A stretch of DNA of 64,000 nt from CALBZE01 sp036381255. Lineage in GTDB: Bacteria > Gemmatimonadota > Gemmatimonadetes > Longimicrobiales > RSA9. Shown in pieces: positions 56,524 to 64,000 of the stretch (position 1 is its first letter; the number at the start of each line of letters is the position of its first letter). The translations under genes and the position numbers were made by a program. The DNA is taken from NCBI GenBank assembly GCA_036381255.1, contig DASVDG010000033.1, forward strand, positions 1 to 64,000, read 5' to 3'. The notes beneath the pieces are model-generated. The model searched no databases. It saw only the letters and a program-made list of their open reading frames with translations, and was not told the origin of the DNA.

Positions 56524-57303
56524 CTACCGTGCGCGGTTCGAACCGGTCAGATCCACGACGACCTCGGTCGGCGACCGCTCGGCGACGACGCCACCCAGCA
56601 CGTCCAGCGTGGCGCCGACCTTCGTGACGACGACCCGGCCGTCCACCTCGAGCCGCGCGCCCGCGAGCGATGCCGGCACGTCGATCTCCAGCTCGCCCGC
56701 GCCCGGCGCGACGATATCCACCCGCCCCGGCCCGGTGCGGAACCGGGCCGACGCGGCGGCGCCGAGCGCGCGTACCGCGACCCGGTCGCCGTCGACCAGA
56801 CGGACCCGCGCGCGGACGCCCGGCGCCGGCGATTCCACGACGATCCAGGCGCTCCCGTCGTGCGGCCGGATCGAGATGCCGGCGCCGGTCTCGGCCGCGG
56901 GCGTCGCGGGCGCGGGCTCGGCCGGGGCGTCCGCGAACACCGCTACGCCCTGGCGCCACGCTGCCGCCACCCAGGCGCGGATCGGCGAGTCGGGGATCGC
57001 CGCGGAGCCGACCGCGGCGAAGCCGAGGATCATCACCGCGGCGCGGGCGAGCGCGCGCCGGGGCGCGGCAACGCGCGTCGCGACGCGGCGTCGGCGCATG
57101 GCCCGCTCCGCCGCTTCCAACGGTGCGGGCCGATCCAGCAGCGCGAGCGCGTGCTCCAGTCGGATCGCTGCGTCGCGCAGCTCCGAGAGCACGGCCGCGC
57201 ACGCGCCGCACGCGTCGACGTGGTGCTCGACGCGCGTCCGCGCCTCGCGGTCCAGCTCGCCGTCGAGGAACGACTGGAGCATCCCCTCAGATACGTGATT
57301 CAT
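56524..57303 (-). CDS. Anti-sigma factor with zinc-finger domain
   Basis: A 259-residue protein. The N-terminal zf-HC2-type anti-sigma motif is MNHVSEGMLQSFLDGELDREAR...VEHHVDACGACAAVL (H-x3-C-x2-C). A membrane helix lies at about 88-107 (RAAVMILGFAAVGSAAIPD), then an Ala/Pro linker and a periplasmic beta-rich domain (ISIRPHDGSAWIVVESPAPG onward). It would bind the ECF sigma factor encoded upstream, whose gene overlaps its start by 17 bp. ATG at 57303. Confidence 0.88.
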   Translation of the reverse strand: MNHVSEGMLQSFLDGELDREARTRVEHHVDACGACAAVLSELRDAAIRLEHALALLDRPAPLEAAERAMRRRRVATRVAAPRRALARAAVMILGFAAVGSAAIPDSPIRAWVAAAWRQGVAVFADAPAEPAPATPAAETGAGISIRPHDGSAWIVVESPAPGVRARVRLVDGDRVAVRALGAAASARFRTGPGRVDIVAPGAGELEIDVPASLAGARLEVDGRVVVTKVGATLDVLGGVVAERSPTEVVVDLTGSNRAR

Positions 57304-57784
57304 CGCCAACCTCTTGCAGCCTGTATGCGGCGGCGAATCGCCGCAATGCCCGGGCGAGGAGCGTGCCGATGGAAGCGGGCGCGACACCCACGGCTCGGGC
57401 CATTTCCTCGTAAGTGAACCCCTCTCCTCGCATCAAGAGGAGCTTGCGGTCGCGCTCGGAGAGCTGTGCGAGCACCTCGCGGACCCGCCCGATCTGCTCG
57501 TTGCGCTCGGCCGACGCGTCCGGAGCGATCGGCACGGACGGCGTCGGGCGCACCGTCGTGAGGATGCGCTCCCGACGGGTCGTCTTGCGCGCCGCATCTC
57601 GAACGAGGTTCGTCGCCACCGTGAACAGCCAGGGCTTCGCCTCCGCTTCGGGGAGCGACTGTTTCAGGAGACGTGCGAAAGACTCTTGCGCGATGTCATC
57701 GGCGGCGTCCGGATCGCCGGTCAGCCGGTGCAGGTACCGGAACAGCGACGGGTAGAGCCGCCGGAACACTTGATCGAAATCCAC
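57287..57784 (-). CDS. ECF-type RNA polymerase sigma factor
   Basis: A 165-residue sigma factor with region 2 (FRRLYPSLFRYLHRLTGDPDAADDIAQESFARLL) and region 4 (LSERDRKLLLMRGEGFTYEEMARAVGVAPASIGTLLARALRRF). Start is GTG at 57784 with GGGGAGCCCA upstream. It overlaps the anti-sigma gene and leads the sigma/anti-sigma/TonB-receptor cluster. The signal is unknown. The gene is divergent from the PRTase-kinase fusion gene. Confidence 0.92.
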   Translation of the reverse strand: MDFDQVFRRLYPSLFRYLHRLTGDPDAADDIAQESFARLLKQSLPEAEAKPWLFTVATNLVRDAARKTTRRERILTTVRPTPSVPIAPDASAERNEQIGRVREVLAQLSERDRKLLLMRGEGFTYEEMARAVGVAPASIGTLLARALRRFAAAYRLQEVGDESRI

Positions 57785-57973
57785 TGGGCTCCCCTGCGGG
57801 AAGCATGGCTGCGGATGGAACGCGCGGCTCTCACGCGTTGTGACATCGGCCGCGGAATCCGCGCCGATGCGTTGCAATCTGGCCAAACTCGCCCGCCCTC
57901 GCAATCCGCGCCCGGCGTGTGCGTCGCGTCGGGGCACGTGCCTTGCCCGCCGGGCGCGGCGGAGGCAACGTCC

Positions 57974-59698
57974 GTGATCGTGTATCGGGATCCCTGGCGG
58001 ACCGTCGAAACGGCGCGGGAGCTCGCGGCGCTCCGTCGCGCGGCGGCGGCCGCCGATGCGGCGGGCGTCCTCGTCCGTCTCGGCGAGCTGGAACAGGCGG
58101 CCGTGGACGCGCTGCACCCCCGCGAGGACGGGTGGACCGCGGTCGACGAGGCGTTCCGGCGGGCGGCGCGTCGCGTGGCCGCGGCGTTCCTGGCGGCGGA
58201 GCGCGGTGTTCCGTCCCCTGCCCCGCTGCGCGCGGCGCTGGCCGCGCTCGACGCCCACGCCGGCCGGCTGCCCCCACGGCTCGTCGTCCGGCCGCCGGAG
58301 GGCTACGCGCACTACGCGCTCGACCCGCGCGGCTACGTCCGGGCAGCCGAACGTTACCGCGCCGCGGTCGGCGCGGCGCGGGCGGCGCGGGCGGTCGTGA
58401 TCGGCGTACGCAGCATCGGCACGAGCCTGTCCGCCGTCGTCGCGGCGGTCGTGGGTGCCGGTCGCACGGCGACGGTGCGCCCCCGCGGCGAGACCGGCGC
58501 TCGTCGCGTCGCGGCCGATGCAGCGCTCTCGCGGCGGCTCGTCGACTGGCTGCGCGCGGGCGGCGACGCGCTCATCGTGGACGAGGGCCCCGGCGCGACC
58601 GGCGAGACGTTCGCCGCCGTCGCCGCGTGGCTGCGCGAGCTGGGCGTCGAAGACCGGCGCATCGTGCTGTTCCCGAGCCGGGACTGGGGGATGCCGCTCG
58701 CGCCGCCCGAGCGCGCGGCGTGGTTCGGCGCTGCGCGCAAGTTCGCGCCGCCGATCGGCGACGACCGGCCGACCCACGTCGCCGCGCGCCTCGGACTCGC
58801 GGCGCCGCGGAGCCTCTGCGGCGGACGCTGGCGCGATGTCGTGCCCGGCGCGGCGCGGCTCCCGGCGTGCACCGGCCACGAGCGGGCGAAGCACCTCGCC
58901 GCGGCGCGCGACGGCAGTGCGGCGCTCCTCCGCTTCGCCGGGCTCGGGCGATGGGGCGCCGAGGCGGCGGACCGCGCCCGTCGGCTGGCCGCGGCCGACG
59001 CGGGACCCGAGGTCCTCGGCTTCCACGACGGGTTCCTGGCGCTACGCTGGGCCGAGGGCGCGCCGGTCACGCGCGACGTGGGCCGCGACCCCGCGTTCCG
59101 CGCCGCGCTGACCCGCTACCTCGCCGTCCGGGCGAAGGCGTTCGTCACGGGTCGGGAGGTCGACGCCGCGCCGATCCTGGAGATGCTGCGGACGAACGCG
59201 GCGGAGGCGCTGGGGCCGGCGACGCCCGGTCTCGGCCCGGCGCTGCGTCGGCTCGAGCGGCTCCCGGCGCGAGAAGCCGTCGTCGCCGACGCGCGGGTCC
59301 ATGCCTGGGAATGGGTGCGCACCGCCGCCGGGTTCGCCAAGGTCGACGCCGTCGACCACGGCGACGGCCTGCGCCTTCCGGGCCCGACCGACCGCGCATG
59401 GGACCTCGCCGGCGCCGTGGTCGAGTTCGACCTGGACGAGCCGGCGGCCGCCGAGCTCGTCCGCCGCTGCGCCGGCACCGCGCCCGCCGAGGCGGCGGCG
59501 CTGGCCGCCGCCGTCGCCGCGTACCGGCCGGCCTACGCCGCACTCCAGCTCGGCGCCGCGATGCTGGCCATGCACGAAGCGGAGGACGCCGAGGACCGGG
59601 CGCGCTGGCAGGTCGAGGCCGGCCGTTACCGCGCGGCGCTCGCCGACGCGCTCCTGCGGGCGGAGGCCGGCGCCCGGGACCGGCGACGGGCCGCGTGA
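57974..59698 (+). CDS. Phosphoribosyltransferase-like / kinase-like fusion protein
   Basis: A 574-residue protein starting at GTG behind GGAGG. Residues about 110-240 look like a phosphoribosyltransferase: YALDPRGYVRAAERYRA, VVIGVRSIGTSLS and the PRPP-loop-like IVDEGPGATGET. Residues about 290-520 look like a degenerate APH-type kinase: an ADARVHAWEWVRT loop, GFAKVDAVDHG and PTDRAWDLAGAVVEFD. The catalytic H-x-D of APH kinases is altered. This combination recalls nucleotide-modifying stress operons, but I cannot assign a reaction. It is divergent from the ECF sigma gene. Confidence 0.68.
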   Translation: MIVYRDPWRTVETARELAALRRAAAAADAAGVLVRLGELEQAAVDALHPREDGWTAVDEAFRRAARRVAAAFLAAERGVPSPAPLRAALAALDAHAGRLPPRLVVRPPEGYAHYALDPRGYVRAAERYRAAVGAARAARAVVIGVRSIGTSLSAVVAAVVGAGRTATVRPRGETGARRVAADAALSRRLVDWLRAGGDALIVDEGPGATGETFAAVAAWLRELGVEDRRIVLFPSRDWGMPLAPPERAAWFGAARKFAPPIGDDRPTHVAARLGLAAPRSLCGGRWRDVVPGAARLPACTGHERAKHLAAARDGSAALLRFAGLGRWGAEAADRARRLAAADAGPEVLGFHDGFLALRWAEGAPVTRDVGRDPAFRAALTRYLAVRAKAFVTGREVDAAPILEMLRTNAAEALGPATPGLGPALRRLERLPAREAVVADARVHAWEWVRTAAGFAKVDAVDHGDGLRLPGPTDRAWDLAGAVVEFDLDEPAAAELVRRCAGTAPAEAAALAAAVAAYRPAYAALQLGAAMLAMHEAEDAEDRARWQVEAGRYRAALADALLRAEAGARDRRRAA

Positions 59699-59718
59699 CC
59701 CCGACCCACCGCGCGGCG

Positions 59719-59747
59719 TTGACAGTGGACGCGCATACGTGTAGCAT
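59719..59747 (+). promoter_or_regulatory. Promoter upstream of the AroH-TyrA leader
   Basis: Perfect TTGACA and TAGCAT spaced 17 nt. The predicted start, about 6-7 nt downstream, coincides with the A of the leader ATG at 59754, so the leader may be translated leaderless. Confidence 0.72.
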
Positions 59748-59753
59748 TTCACC

Positions 59754-59903
59754 ATGCGCATTGGATTTAGCCACGATCAACGCGCGGACGCGCCGGTATG
59801 GGGCGCGTTCCGGAACATCGGCCCGGCCGGCGGTCGGCGATACCGCTACGGAAGCTTCCGCCACGCAGCGGACTGCCGCGCGGCGCCTCCATCCATCGCC
59901 TGA
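59754..59903 (+). CDS. Possible leader peptide (49 aa)
   Basis: A short frame (MRIGFSHDQR...) with six aromatic residues (F5, W16, F19, Y30, Y32, F35), ending in a stop 21 bp before a canonical terminator. Its position before an aromatic biosynthesis gene fits an attenuation leader, though the aromatic codons are not tightly clustered. There is no ribosome site; leaderless initiation would be needed. Confidence 0.4.
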   Translation: MRIGFSHDQRADAPVWGAFRNIGPAGGRRYRYGSFRHAADCRAAPPSIA

Positions 59904-59964
59904 GGCCGGCGAAGGTCGGAAGCGAACCGGAGCGCGAGCGGTCCTCGCGCTCCGGTTCTTTTTT
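59804..59964 (+). promoter_or_regulatory. Candidate transcription attenuator
   Basis: A perfect 15-bp stem (59924-59938 with 59944-59958) with a 5-nt loop is followed by six Ts: a textbook terminator 30 bp before the AroH-TyrA start. The upstream segment CGCGTTCCGG (59804-59813) can pair with the terminator's 5' arm CCGGAGCGCG (59927-59936) over 10 bp with one G-U, forming a mutually exclusive antiterminator. No T-box consensus is present. Confidence 0.6.
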
Positions 59965-59994
59965 GTCCCACGGACCCCGAACGGAGGGCCAGCC

Positions 59995-61284
59995 ATGGAA
60001 CGCGTCTGCCGCGGCGTGCGCGGCGCGACCACCGTCGAGACGAACGAGCCGGCGGCCATCCTCGCCGCGACGCGCGAGCTGCTCGAGCGCATCGTCGCGG
60101 CGAACGGGATCCGGCTCGAGGATGTGGCCAGCGTGATCTTCAGCACCACGCCGGATCTGGATGCCGAGTTCCCGGCCCGCGCCGCGCGAGAGATGGGCTG
60201 GCTCGACGCGGCGCTCCTCTGCACGCACGAGATGCGGGTCCCGCGCGCGCTGCCTCGCTGCATCCGCGTCCTCCTCCACTGGAACACGACCCGGCGGCCC
60301 GGGGAGATCCGGCACATCTACCTGCGCGGCGCACGGCGGCTGCGCCCGGATCGCGCGGCGGACGAGCCGAGCAGCGGCAACGCGGCGCCGGCGACGCCCG
60401 CCGCGGCGGTGAACACCGGCGACGCCGTCCTCGGCCGCGTCGCCGTCTTCGGCCTCGGCCTCATCGGCGGCTCGCTCGGGATGGCCCTGAACCGGGCCGG
60501 GCTGGCCACGTCGCTGATCGGCTACGACACGGATGCCGCCACCGCGGCGCGCGCCCTCGAGGCGGGCGTCGTCGACCGCGTCGCGTCGGATCCCGCCGCG
60601 GCGGCGGCCGCCGCCGACACGGTCCTCCTCGCCGCGCCGGTCCGCGCGATCCTGGAGCTGCTCGACCGCGTCGCGCCGCACCTGCGCCCCGGCACGCTCG
60701 TCCTCGACGCGGGGAGCACGAAACGACGCGTCGCGCAGCGCATGGGCCGACTCCCCGAGGGGATCCGCGCCGTCGCCGCTCACCCGATGTGCGGAAAGGA
60801 GAAGGCCGGTCTCGAGCACGCCGAAGCCGGCCTCTTCGAAGGGGCGACGTTCGTCCTCTGCGCGACCGACCGCACCGACGACGTCGCCCGTGATGCGGCC
60901 GAGCGGCTCGTCGCCGGGGTCGGCGCCCGGCCGCTCTGGCTCGATGCCGATGCACACGACGCCGCCGTCGCGGCGGTCAGCCACCTGCCCTACCTGCTCA
61001 GCGTTTCACTGGTGCGCGCCGCGCTCGATGGCGCCGACGGGCCCACGGCCCGCCTCGCGGCGTCCGGCTTCCGCGACACGAGCCGCCTGGCCGCGAGCGA
61101 CGTACGCATGTGCCTCGACATCCTGGCGACGAACGGCGACGCGGTGCTCGCGGCGCTCGACCGCGCCGCTGCCGAGCTGGACGGCCTGCGCTCGCTCCTC
61201 GCCGCCGGCGACGTCGACCGCCTCGCACCCGTGCTGGCGGCGGCGGCGGAACGGCGCCGTGGCTGGGCCGGCGCGGACCGCTAA
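59995..61284 (+). CDS. Chorismate mutase (AroH type) fused to prephenate dehydrogenase
   Basis: A 429-residue bifunctional enzyme of tyrosine synthesis. Residues 1-120 are an AroH-class chorismate mutase: RGVRGATTVE (active-site Arg), STTPDLDAEFPARAARE, the catalytic Glu in THEMRVP and Arg in CIRVLL, then IRHIYL. An Ala/Pro linker leads to a TyrA domain (about 145-429) with VFGLGLIGGSLGMAL, DAGSTKRRV, AAHPMCGKEKAGLEHA and AVSHLPYLLS. In enteric TyrA the mutase is of the unrelated AroQ fold, so this fusion is unusual. GGAGG precedes the ATG, and a candidate attenuator lies upstream. Confidence 0.92.
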   Translation: MERVCRGVRGATTVETNEPAAILAATRELLERIVAANGIRLEDVASVIFSTTPDLDAEFPARAAREMGWLDAALLCTHEMRVPRALPRCIRVLLHWNTTRRPGEIRHIYLRGARRLRPDRAADEPSSGNAAPATPAAAVNTGDAVLGRVAVFGLGLIGGSLGMALNRAGLATSLIGYDTDAATAARALEAGVVDRVASDPAAAAAAADTVLLAAPVRAILELLDRVAPHLRPGTLVLDAGSTKRRVAQRMGRLPEGIRAVAAHPMCGKEKAGLEHAEAGLFEGATFVLCATDRTDDVARDAAERLVAGVGARPLWLDADAHDAAVAAVSHLPYLLSVSLVRAALDGADGPTARLAASGFRDTSRLAASDVRMCLDILATNGDAVLAALDRAAAELDGLRSLLAAGDVDRLAPVLAAAAERRRGWAGADR

Positions 61285-62828
61285 TCGCCCGCGCCCCGCA
61301 CCAGGCGGAGCAGCCCGCTCAGGCGCCGGCGGGCGCCGGGTCCGTGCAGCAGGCGGATCAGCCCCAGCAGTCGCGCCTCGCCGAATCTCCGCGTCGGGTA
61401 ATGCAGAAACTCGCGCTTCACGCCGAGCCGGTCCACGAGCACGGCGTGCGGCCGCGTCATCTCGAGCAACCCGTGGTCGCCGTAAGCCGAGCCGTACCCG
61501 CTGTCGCCGACGCCGCCGAACGGCAGCCCGGCGACGAGGCCGTTCGCCGCCGCGTCGTTGACGCACGTCATCCCGGCGCGGATCCGCGGGACCAGCGCGG
61601 CGGCGCGGTCGGCGCGGGTCCAGAGGCTCGCGCCCAGGCCGAAGCGGGAATCGTTGGCGAGGCGGACCGCCTCCTCGGCGTCGCGCACCTTCATGATGGG
61701 GAGCACCGGCCCGAACGTCTCCTCGCGCATGACGTCCATCGAGTGGTCGACATCGGCGAGCACGGTCGGCGCGTAGAACCGGCCCGGCCCGGGGAGCCGC
61801 TCGCCGCCGGTGAGGAGCCGCGCGCCCTTCGCGACCGCGTCGCGGACGTGCCGTTCCACGGTCTCGAGCTGGGCGTCGGTCGTCAGCGCGCCCACCTCCG
61901 CGTCGGGGCCGGCGCCCGTCGGCAGCGACGACGCGATCTCGACGACGCGTTGGACGAACGCGTCGTAGACCGGCGCCTCGACGTAGACCCGCTCGATCGA
62001 GACGCAGATCTGCCCCGCGTTCGCGAACGCTGCTGCAGCGGCGGCGTTCGCCGCCCGCGCGACGTCGGCATCGGCCAGGACGATCATGGCATCCTTGCCG
62101 CCCAGCTCGAGCGTCGTGGGGATGAGCCGCTCGGCCGCCATCCGCGCGACCTTGCGGCCCGTCTCGACGCTGCCGGTGAACGAAACCCGGTCGATGCCGG
62201 CGTCGATCAGGGCGGCGCCGGTCGCGCCGTCGCCGGTCGCGACGAGGAAGACGTCCTCGGGGATCCCCGCCTCCCGCGCCAGCTCCAGGACCCGCAGCGC
62301 GCAGAGCGGCGACATCTCGGACGCCTTCCACACGACGCCGTTCCCGGCCGCCAGCGCGGCCAGCACGGTGCGCATGCTGTTCAGCACGGGGAGGTTCCAC
62401 GGCCCGATCACGCCGACGACGCCGAACGGCTCGCGTACCTCGTAGCAGCGTTTCGACAGGAGCCATCCGGACGGGATCCGGCGCGGTGCGAGCACGGCCG
62501 GCGCCCGGCGGGCGTACCAGCGGGCGAGGTCCGCGGTGACCAGGACGTCGAGCAGCAGGGCCTCGAAGCGTTGTTTGCCGGTCTCGCGGCTGCTGAGCTC
62601 CGCGATCTCCTCGGCCCGCTCGACGAGCCGGTCGCGGAAGCGGAGGAGGAGCCGGCCGCGCTGCCGGGGGCCGAGCGCCGCCCACGCCGGCTGCGCGGCG
62701 CGCGCCCGCTCGACCAGCCGCCGCACCTCGTGCGGCTCGAGGATCGGCGCGGTCCCGACCTCCTCACCCGTCGCCGGCGAGCGGATCACGAGCATCCGCC
62801 GATCCGCGGCGATCGTGGCCGTGTCCAT
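61281..62828 (-). CDS. NAD(P)-dependent aldehyde dehydrogenase
   Basis: A 515-residue aldehyde dehydrogenase. The N-terminal domain has GVIGPWNLPVLN (cofactor binding), the catalytic Glu in LELGGKD and the catalytic Cys in FANAGQICVSIERV; REETFGPVLPI and PFGGVGDSGYGSAYG are family signatures. The start at 62828 follows GGAGGAGCGC. The C-terminal 40 residues (after GVKREFLHYP) include a hydrophobic stretch and may be membrane-associated, resembling fatty aldehyde-type members. It overlaps the AroH-TyrA gene by 4 bp tail-to-tail. Confidence 0.93.
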   Translation of the reverse strand: MDTATIAADRRMLVIRSPATGEEVGTAPILEPHEVRRLVERARAAQPAWAALGPRQRGRLLLRFRDRLVERAEEIAELSSRETGKQRFEALLLDVLVTADLARWYARRAPAVLAPRRIPSGWLLSKRCYEVREPFGVVGVIGPWNLPVLNSMRTVLAALAAGNGVVWKASEMSPLCALRVLELAREAGIPEDVFLVATGDGATGAALIDAGIDRVSFTGSVETGRKVARMAAERLIPTTLELGGKDAMIVLADADVARAANAAAAAAFANAGQICVSIERVYVEAPVYDAFVQRVVEIASSLPTGAGPDAEVGALTTDAQLETVERHVRDAVAKGARLLTGGERLPGPGRFYAPTVLADVDHSMDVMREETFGPVLPIMKVRDAEEAVRLANDSRFGLGASLWTRADRAAALVPRIRAGMTCVNDAAANGLVAGLPFGGVGDSGYGSAYGDHGLLEMTRPHAVLVDRLGVKREFLHYPTRRFGEARLLGLIRLLHGPGARRRLSGLLRLVRGAGD

Positions 62829-62960
62829 GCGCTCCTCCCGTTCGCTGCGGCCGGCGCAAGGGCGCGCCGGCGGGTCCCGCCGCCCGCGCCGGAGCCGCAT
62901 TCGATGCGCCGGAGGCGGGCGCGGCGCGCGCCCGCCCGGCGTTTCGGACGTGACCGGAAC

Positions 62961-62992
62961 GCCGGCGACCGGCCGGGCGGCCGGTCGCCGGC
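62961..62992 (-). terminator. Perfect 14-bp hairpin after the DUF2911 gene
   Basis: Arms 62961-62974 and 62979-62992 pair perfectly with a 4-nt loop, 8 bp beyond the stop at 63000 (minus strand). No U-tract. Confidence 0.7.
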
Positions 62993-62999
62993 GCGGCGC

Positions 63000-63641
63000 T
63001 CAGGTCGTCGCGGTCGTGACCGGCACGGCGACGCGCGTGTTCGCCCACTCGAGGACGAGCGAGCTGCCGCCCTCCGCCGGCTCCCAGGAGATCGTGAACT
63101 GCTCGACCGCCTCGGCCGTCGACTCCGCCGGCACGGTCGCGCGGCCGACCTCCTGCGCCTCGACCTCCGGCGTGTACCGCGACTCGTGGCCCCACTGCGA
63201 CGTCGACCGGTTCACGATCACCGTCCACTCGTTCTCGCCGGGGATCGTGTAGATCGAGTACGACCCCGGCTCGACGGCGATCCCTGCGATCTGCGCGGCC
63301 GTCGCCAGATGGATCGTCGTCGGCTCGTTCGCGCCCGTGCGCCACAGCTTGCCGTACGGCACCAGCGCCTCGCCCTCGGCGCCGAAGATCGTGCGACCCT
63401 TCATGTACGGCCGGCTGTAGCAGACCTTCGCGCGCAGCCCGGCGGCATCCACCGACGCCGAATCGTACGGGCTCGCACGCTCGGCCAGCTCCTCCCACGG
63501 CGCCTGCGGCGCGCACGCGAGCGCGACCTCCGCCGCGGCGCCCTCCGCGGCCGAGCGACCCTCCTCGACGGCGTCCTGCGACTGCGCACCACAGGCGGCA
63601 GCGGCGAGCGCCAGCCCCAGGGTCCACCAGCGTCCAGTCAT
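63000..63641 (-). CDS. DUF2911 lipoprotein
   Basis: A 213-residue exported protein. The signal ends in a lipobox-like AAAC. The mature part has the DUF2911 core: CYSRPYMKGRTIFG, VPYGKLWRTGANEPTTIHLA, IAVEPGSYSIYTIPGENEWTVIVN and the C-terminal LVLEWANTRVAVPV. The family is common in Bacteroidota and Gemmatimonadota and its function is unknown. AAGGGGGG precedes the start at 63641. The perfect hairpin at 62961-62992 ends the gene. Confidence 0.9.
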   Translation of the reverse strand: MTGRWWTLGLALAAAACGAQSQDAVEEGRSAAEGAAAEVALACAPQAPWEELAERASPYDSASVDAAGLRAKVCYSRPYMKGRTIFGAEGEALVPYGKLWRTGANEPTTIHLATAAQIAGIAVEPGSYSIYTIPGENEWTVIVNRSTSQWGHESRYTPEVEAQEVGRATVPAESTAEAVEQFTISWEPAEGGSSLVLEWANTRVAVPVTTATT

Positions 63642-63765
63642 GGGTCCCCCCTTGTCGTGAGGCGATGAACGATCTCGCGCCGCGTCCGCGGCGCGATCCG
63701 GGCTCGTGAATACGGCATGTATACCGCGCATCCCCCGCGCACGCCAGGGGCCGCACGCTGCGTCG

Positions 63766-64000
63766 CTACGCCCCGCGCCCCCGCTTCCGCCAGTGAAACG
63801 CGAGGTACGAGTAGAGGACCGGCACGAACCCGGCGACGAGGATCCCCGCGATCGCCGCGTGCGGCCGGTATTCCGCAGGGAGGAACGCACCGGCCATCGT
63901 GATGAGTCCGCCGGCGATGAATGTGCGCCCGGCCAGCCGGTGCGTGGCGCGCCACACCGCCTCGTCGGCCAGCGTCCAGGGCGTCCGGATCCCCAGCGGG
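63766..64000 (-). CDS. SdpI-family membrane protein, N-terminally cut by the window end
   Basis: Only the C-terminal ~77 residues are in the window; the frame runs off the right edge. PLGIRTPWTLADEAVWRATHRLAGR is the SdpI signature, followed by two membrane helices (TFIAGGLITMAGAFLPA and AIAGILVAGFVPVLYSYLAF). SdpI of Bacillus confers immunity to the SdpC toxin; homologues elsewhere are of unknown role. The DUF2911 gene follows 124 bp away on the same strand. Confidence 0.8.
   Translation of the reverse strand, partial: PLGIRTPWTLADEAVWRATHRLAGRTFIAGGLITMAGAFLPAEYRPHAAIAGILVAGFVPVLYSYLAFHWRKRGRGA

Noticed and set aside
57314..57973. Upstream extension of the PRTase-kinase frame
   Set aside because: This part is antisense to the ECF sigma factor; GGAGG and the protein pattern support the GTG at 57974.
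59754..59964. T-box riboswitch before AroH-TyrA
   Set aside because: No TGGNACCGCG-type T-box sequence is present near the terminator; attenuation by another mechanism fits better.

Overview
This window is a GC-rich bacterial chromosome segment. The lineage looks like a Gram-negative or diderm soil-type bacterium, and Gemmatimonadota or a close relative is my best guess. The evidence is a TonB-dependent receptor and an outer-membrane barrel, many lipoproteins with lipoboxes, a 6-bladed beta-propeller, DUF2911 and SdpI proteins, two rhomboids, and a short F1 epsilon subunit. This is inference, not a phylogenetic result. Genes are dense, operons often use ATGA or GTGA overlaps, and several gene ends carry perfect GC-rich hairpins without a U-tract.

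Layout. 1-8.5 kb (minus strand): a PHP phosphoesterase, then the complete F1Fo ATP synthase operon atpZ-I-B-E-F-H-A-G-D-C, closed by a strong intrinsic terminator. 9-16 kb: MoxR ATPase, a CNNM/CorC CBS protein, threonine dehydratase, a gamma-carbonic-anhydrase-like protein, glycine oxidase ThiO and a tiny zinc ribbon (plus strand), then prepilin peptidase and an SpoU rRNA/tRNA methyltransferase (minus strand). 16-27 kb: M48 protease lipoprotein, ThiD, an oligopeptide-binding lipoprotein, a nucleoside salvage pair (purine nucleoside phosphorylase plus NupC), rhomboid, an M49-like peptidase lipoprotein, DinB, and a frameshifted beta-propeller gene. 27-40 kb: an EF-G-like GTPase with a degenerate G4 motif, a second rhomboid, Ddl, cystathionine beta-synthase, a TonB-C lipoprotein, MutS, SDR, M23 peptidase, an unusual ion channel and an outer-membrane barrel. 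40-46 kb: 2-oxoglutarate dehydrogenase E1 and a run of small proteins, one of them under a promoter overlapped by a Fur-like inverted repeat.

46.2-50.0 kb is the accessory region. A roughly 3.8 kb block of visibly lower GC sits inside a cystathionine-gamma-synthase/lyase-type gene. The displaced host 3' end survives as a GC-rich remnant at 45760-46197, and the block supplies its own diverged 3' end, so the gene stays intact. The block carries a compact operon with its own good sigma70 promoter: a winged-helix protein, a helical/winged-helix protein, and a HEPN protein with an R-x6-H motif. Next to it lie an XRE regulator and a divergent hypothetical gene. I see no recombinase. This is my candidate for an undescribed, possibly anti-phage or toxin-antitoxin-like, system.

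50-64 kb: an NTF2-like secreted protein, a UDG-superfamily protein, a diheme cytochrome c, a TonB receptor/anti-sigma/ECF sigma cluster, a divergent phosphoribosyltransferase-kinase-like fusion, and an AroH-TyrA fusion. The fusion is preceded by a promoter, a 49-codon aromatic-containing leader and a canonical terminator that look like an attenuator. The window ends with an aldehyde dehydrogenase, a DUF2911 lipoprotein and the start-truncated end of an SdpI-family gene. I saw no tRNA, rRNA, CRISPR array or insertion sequence.
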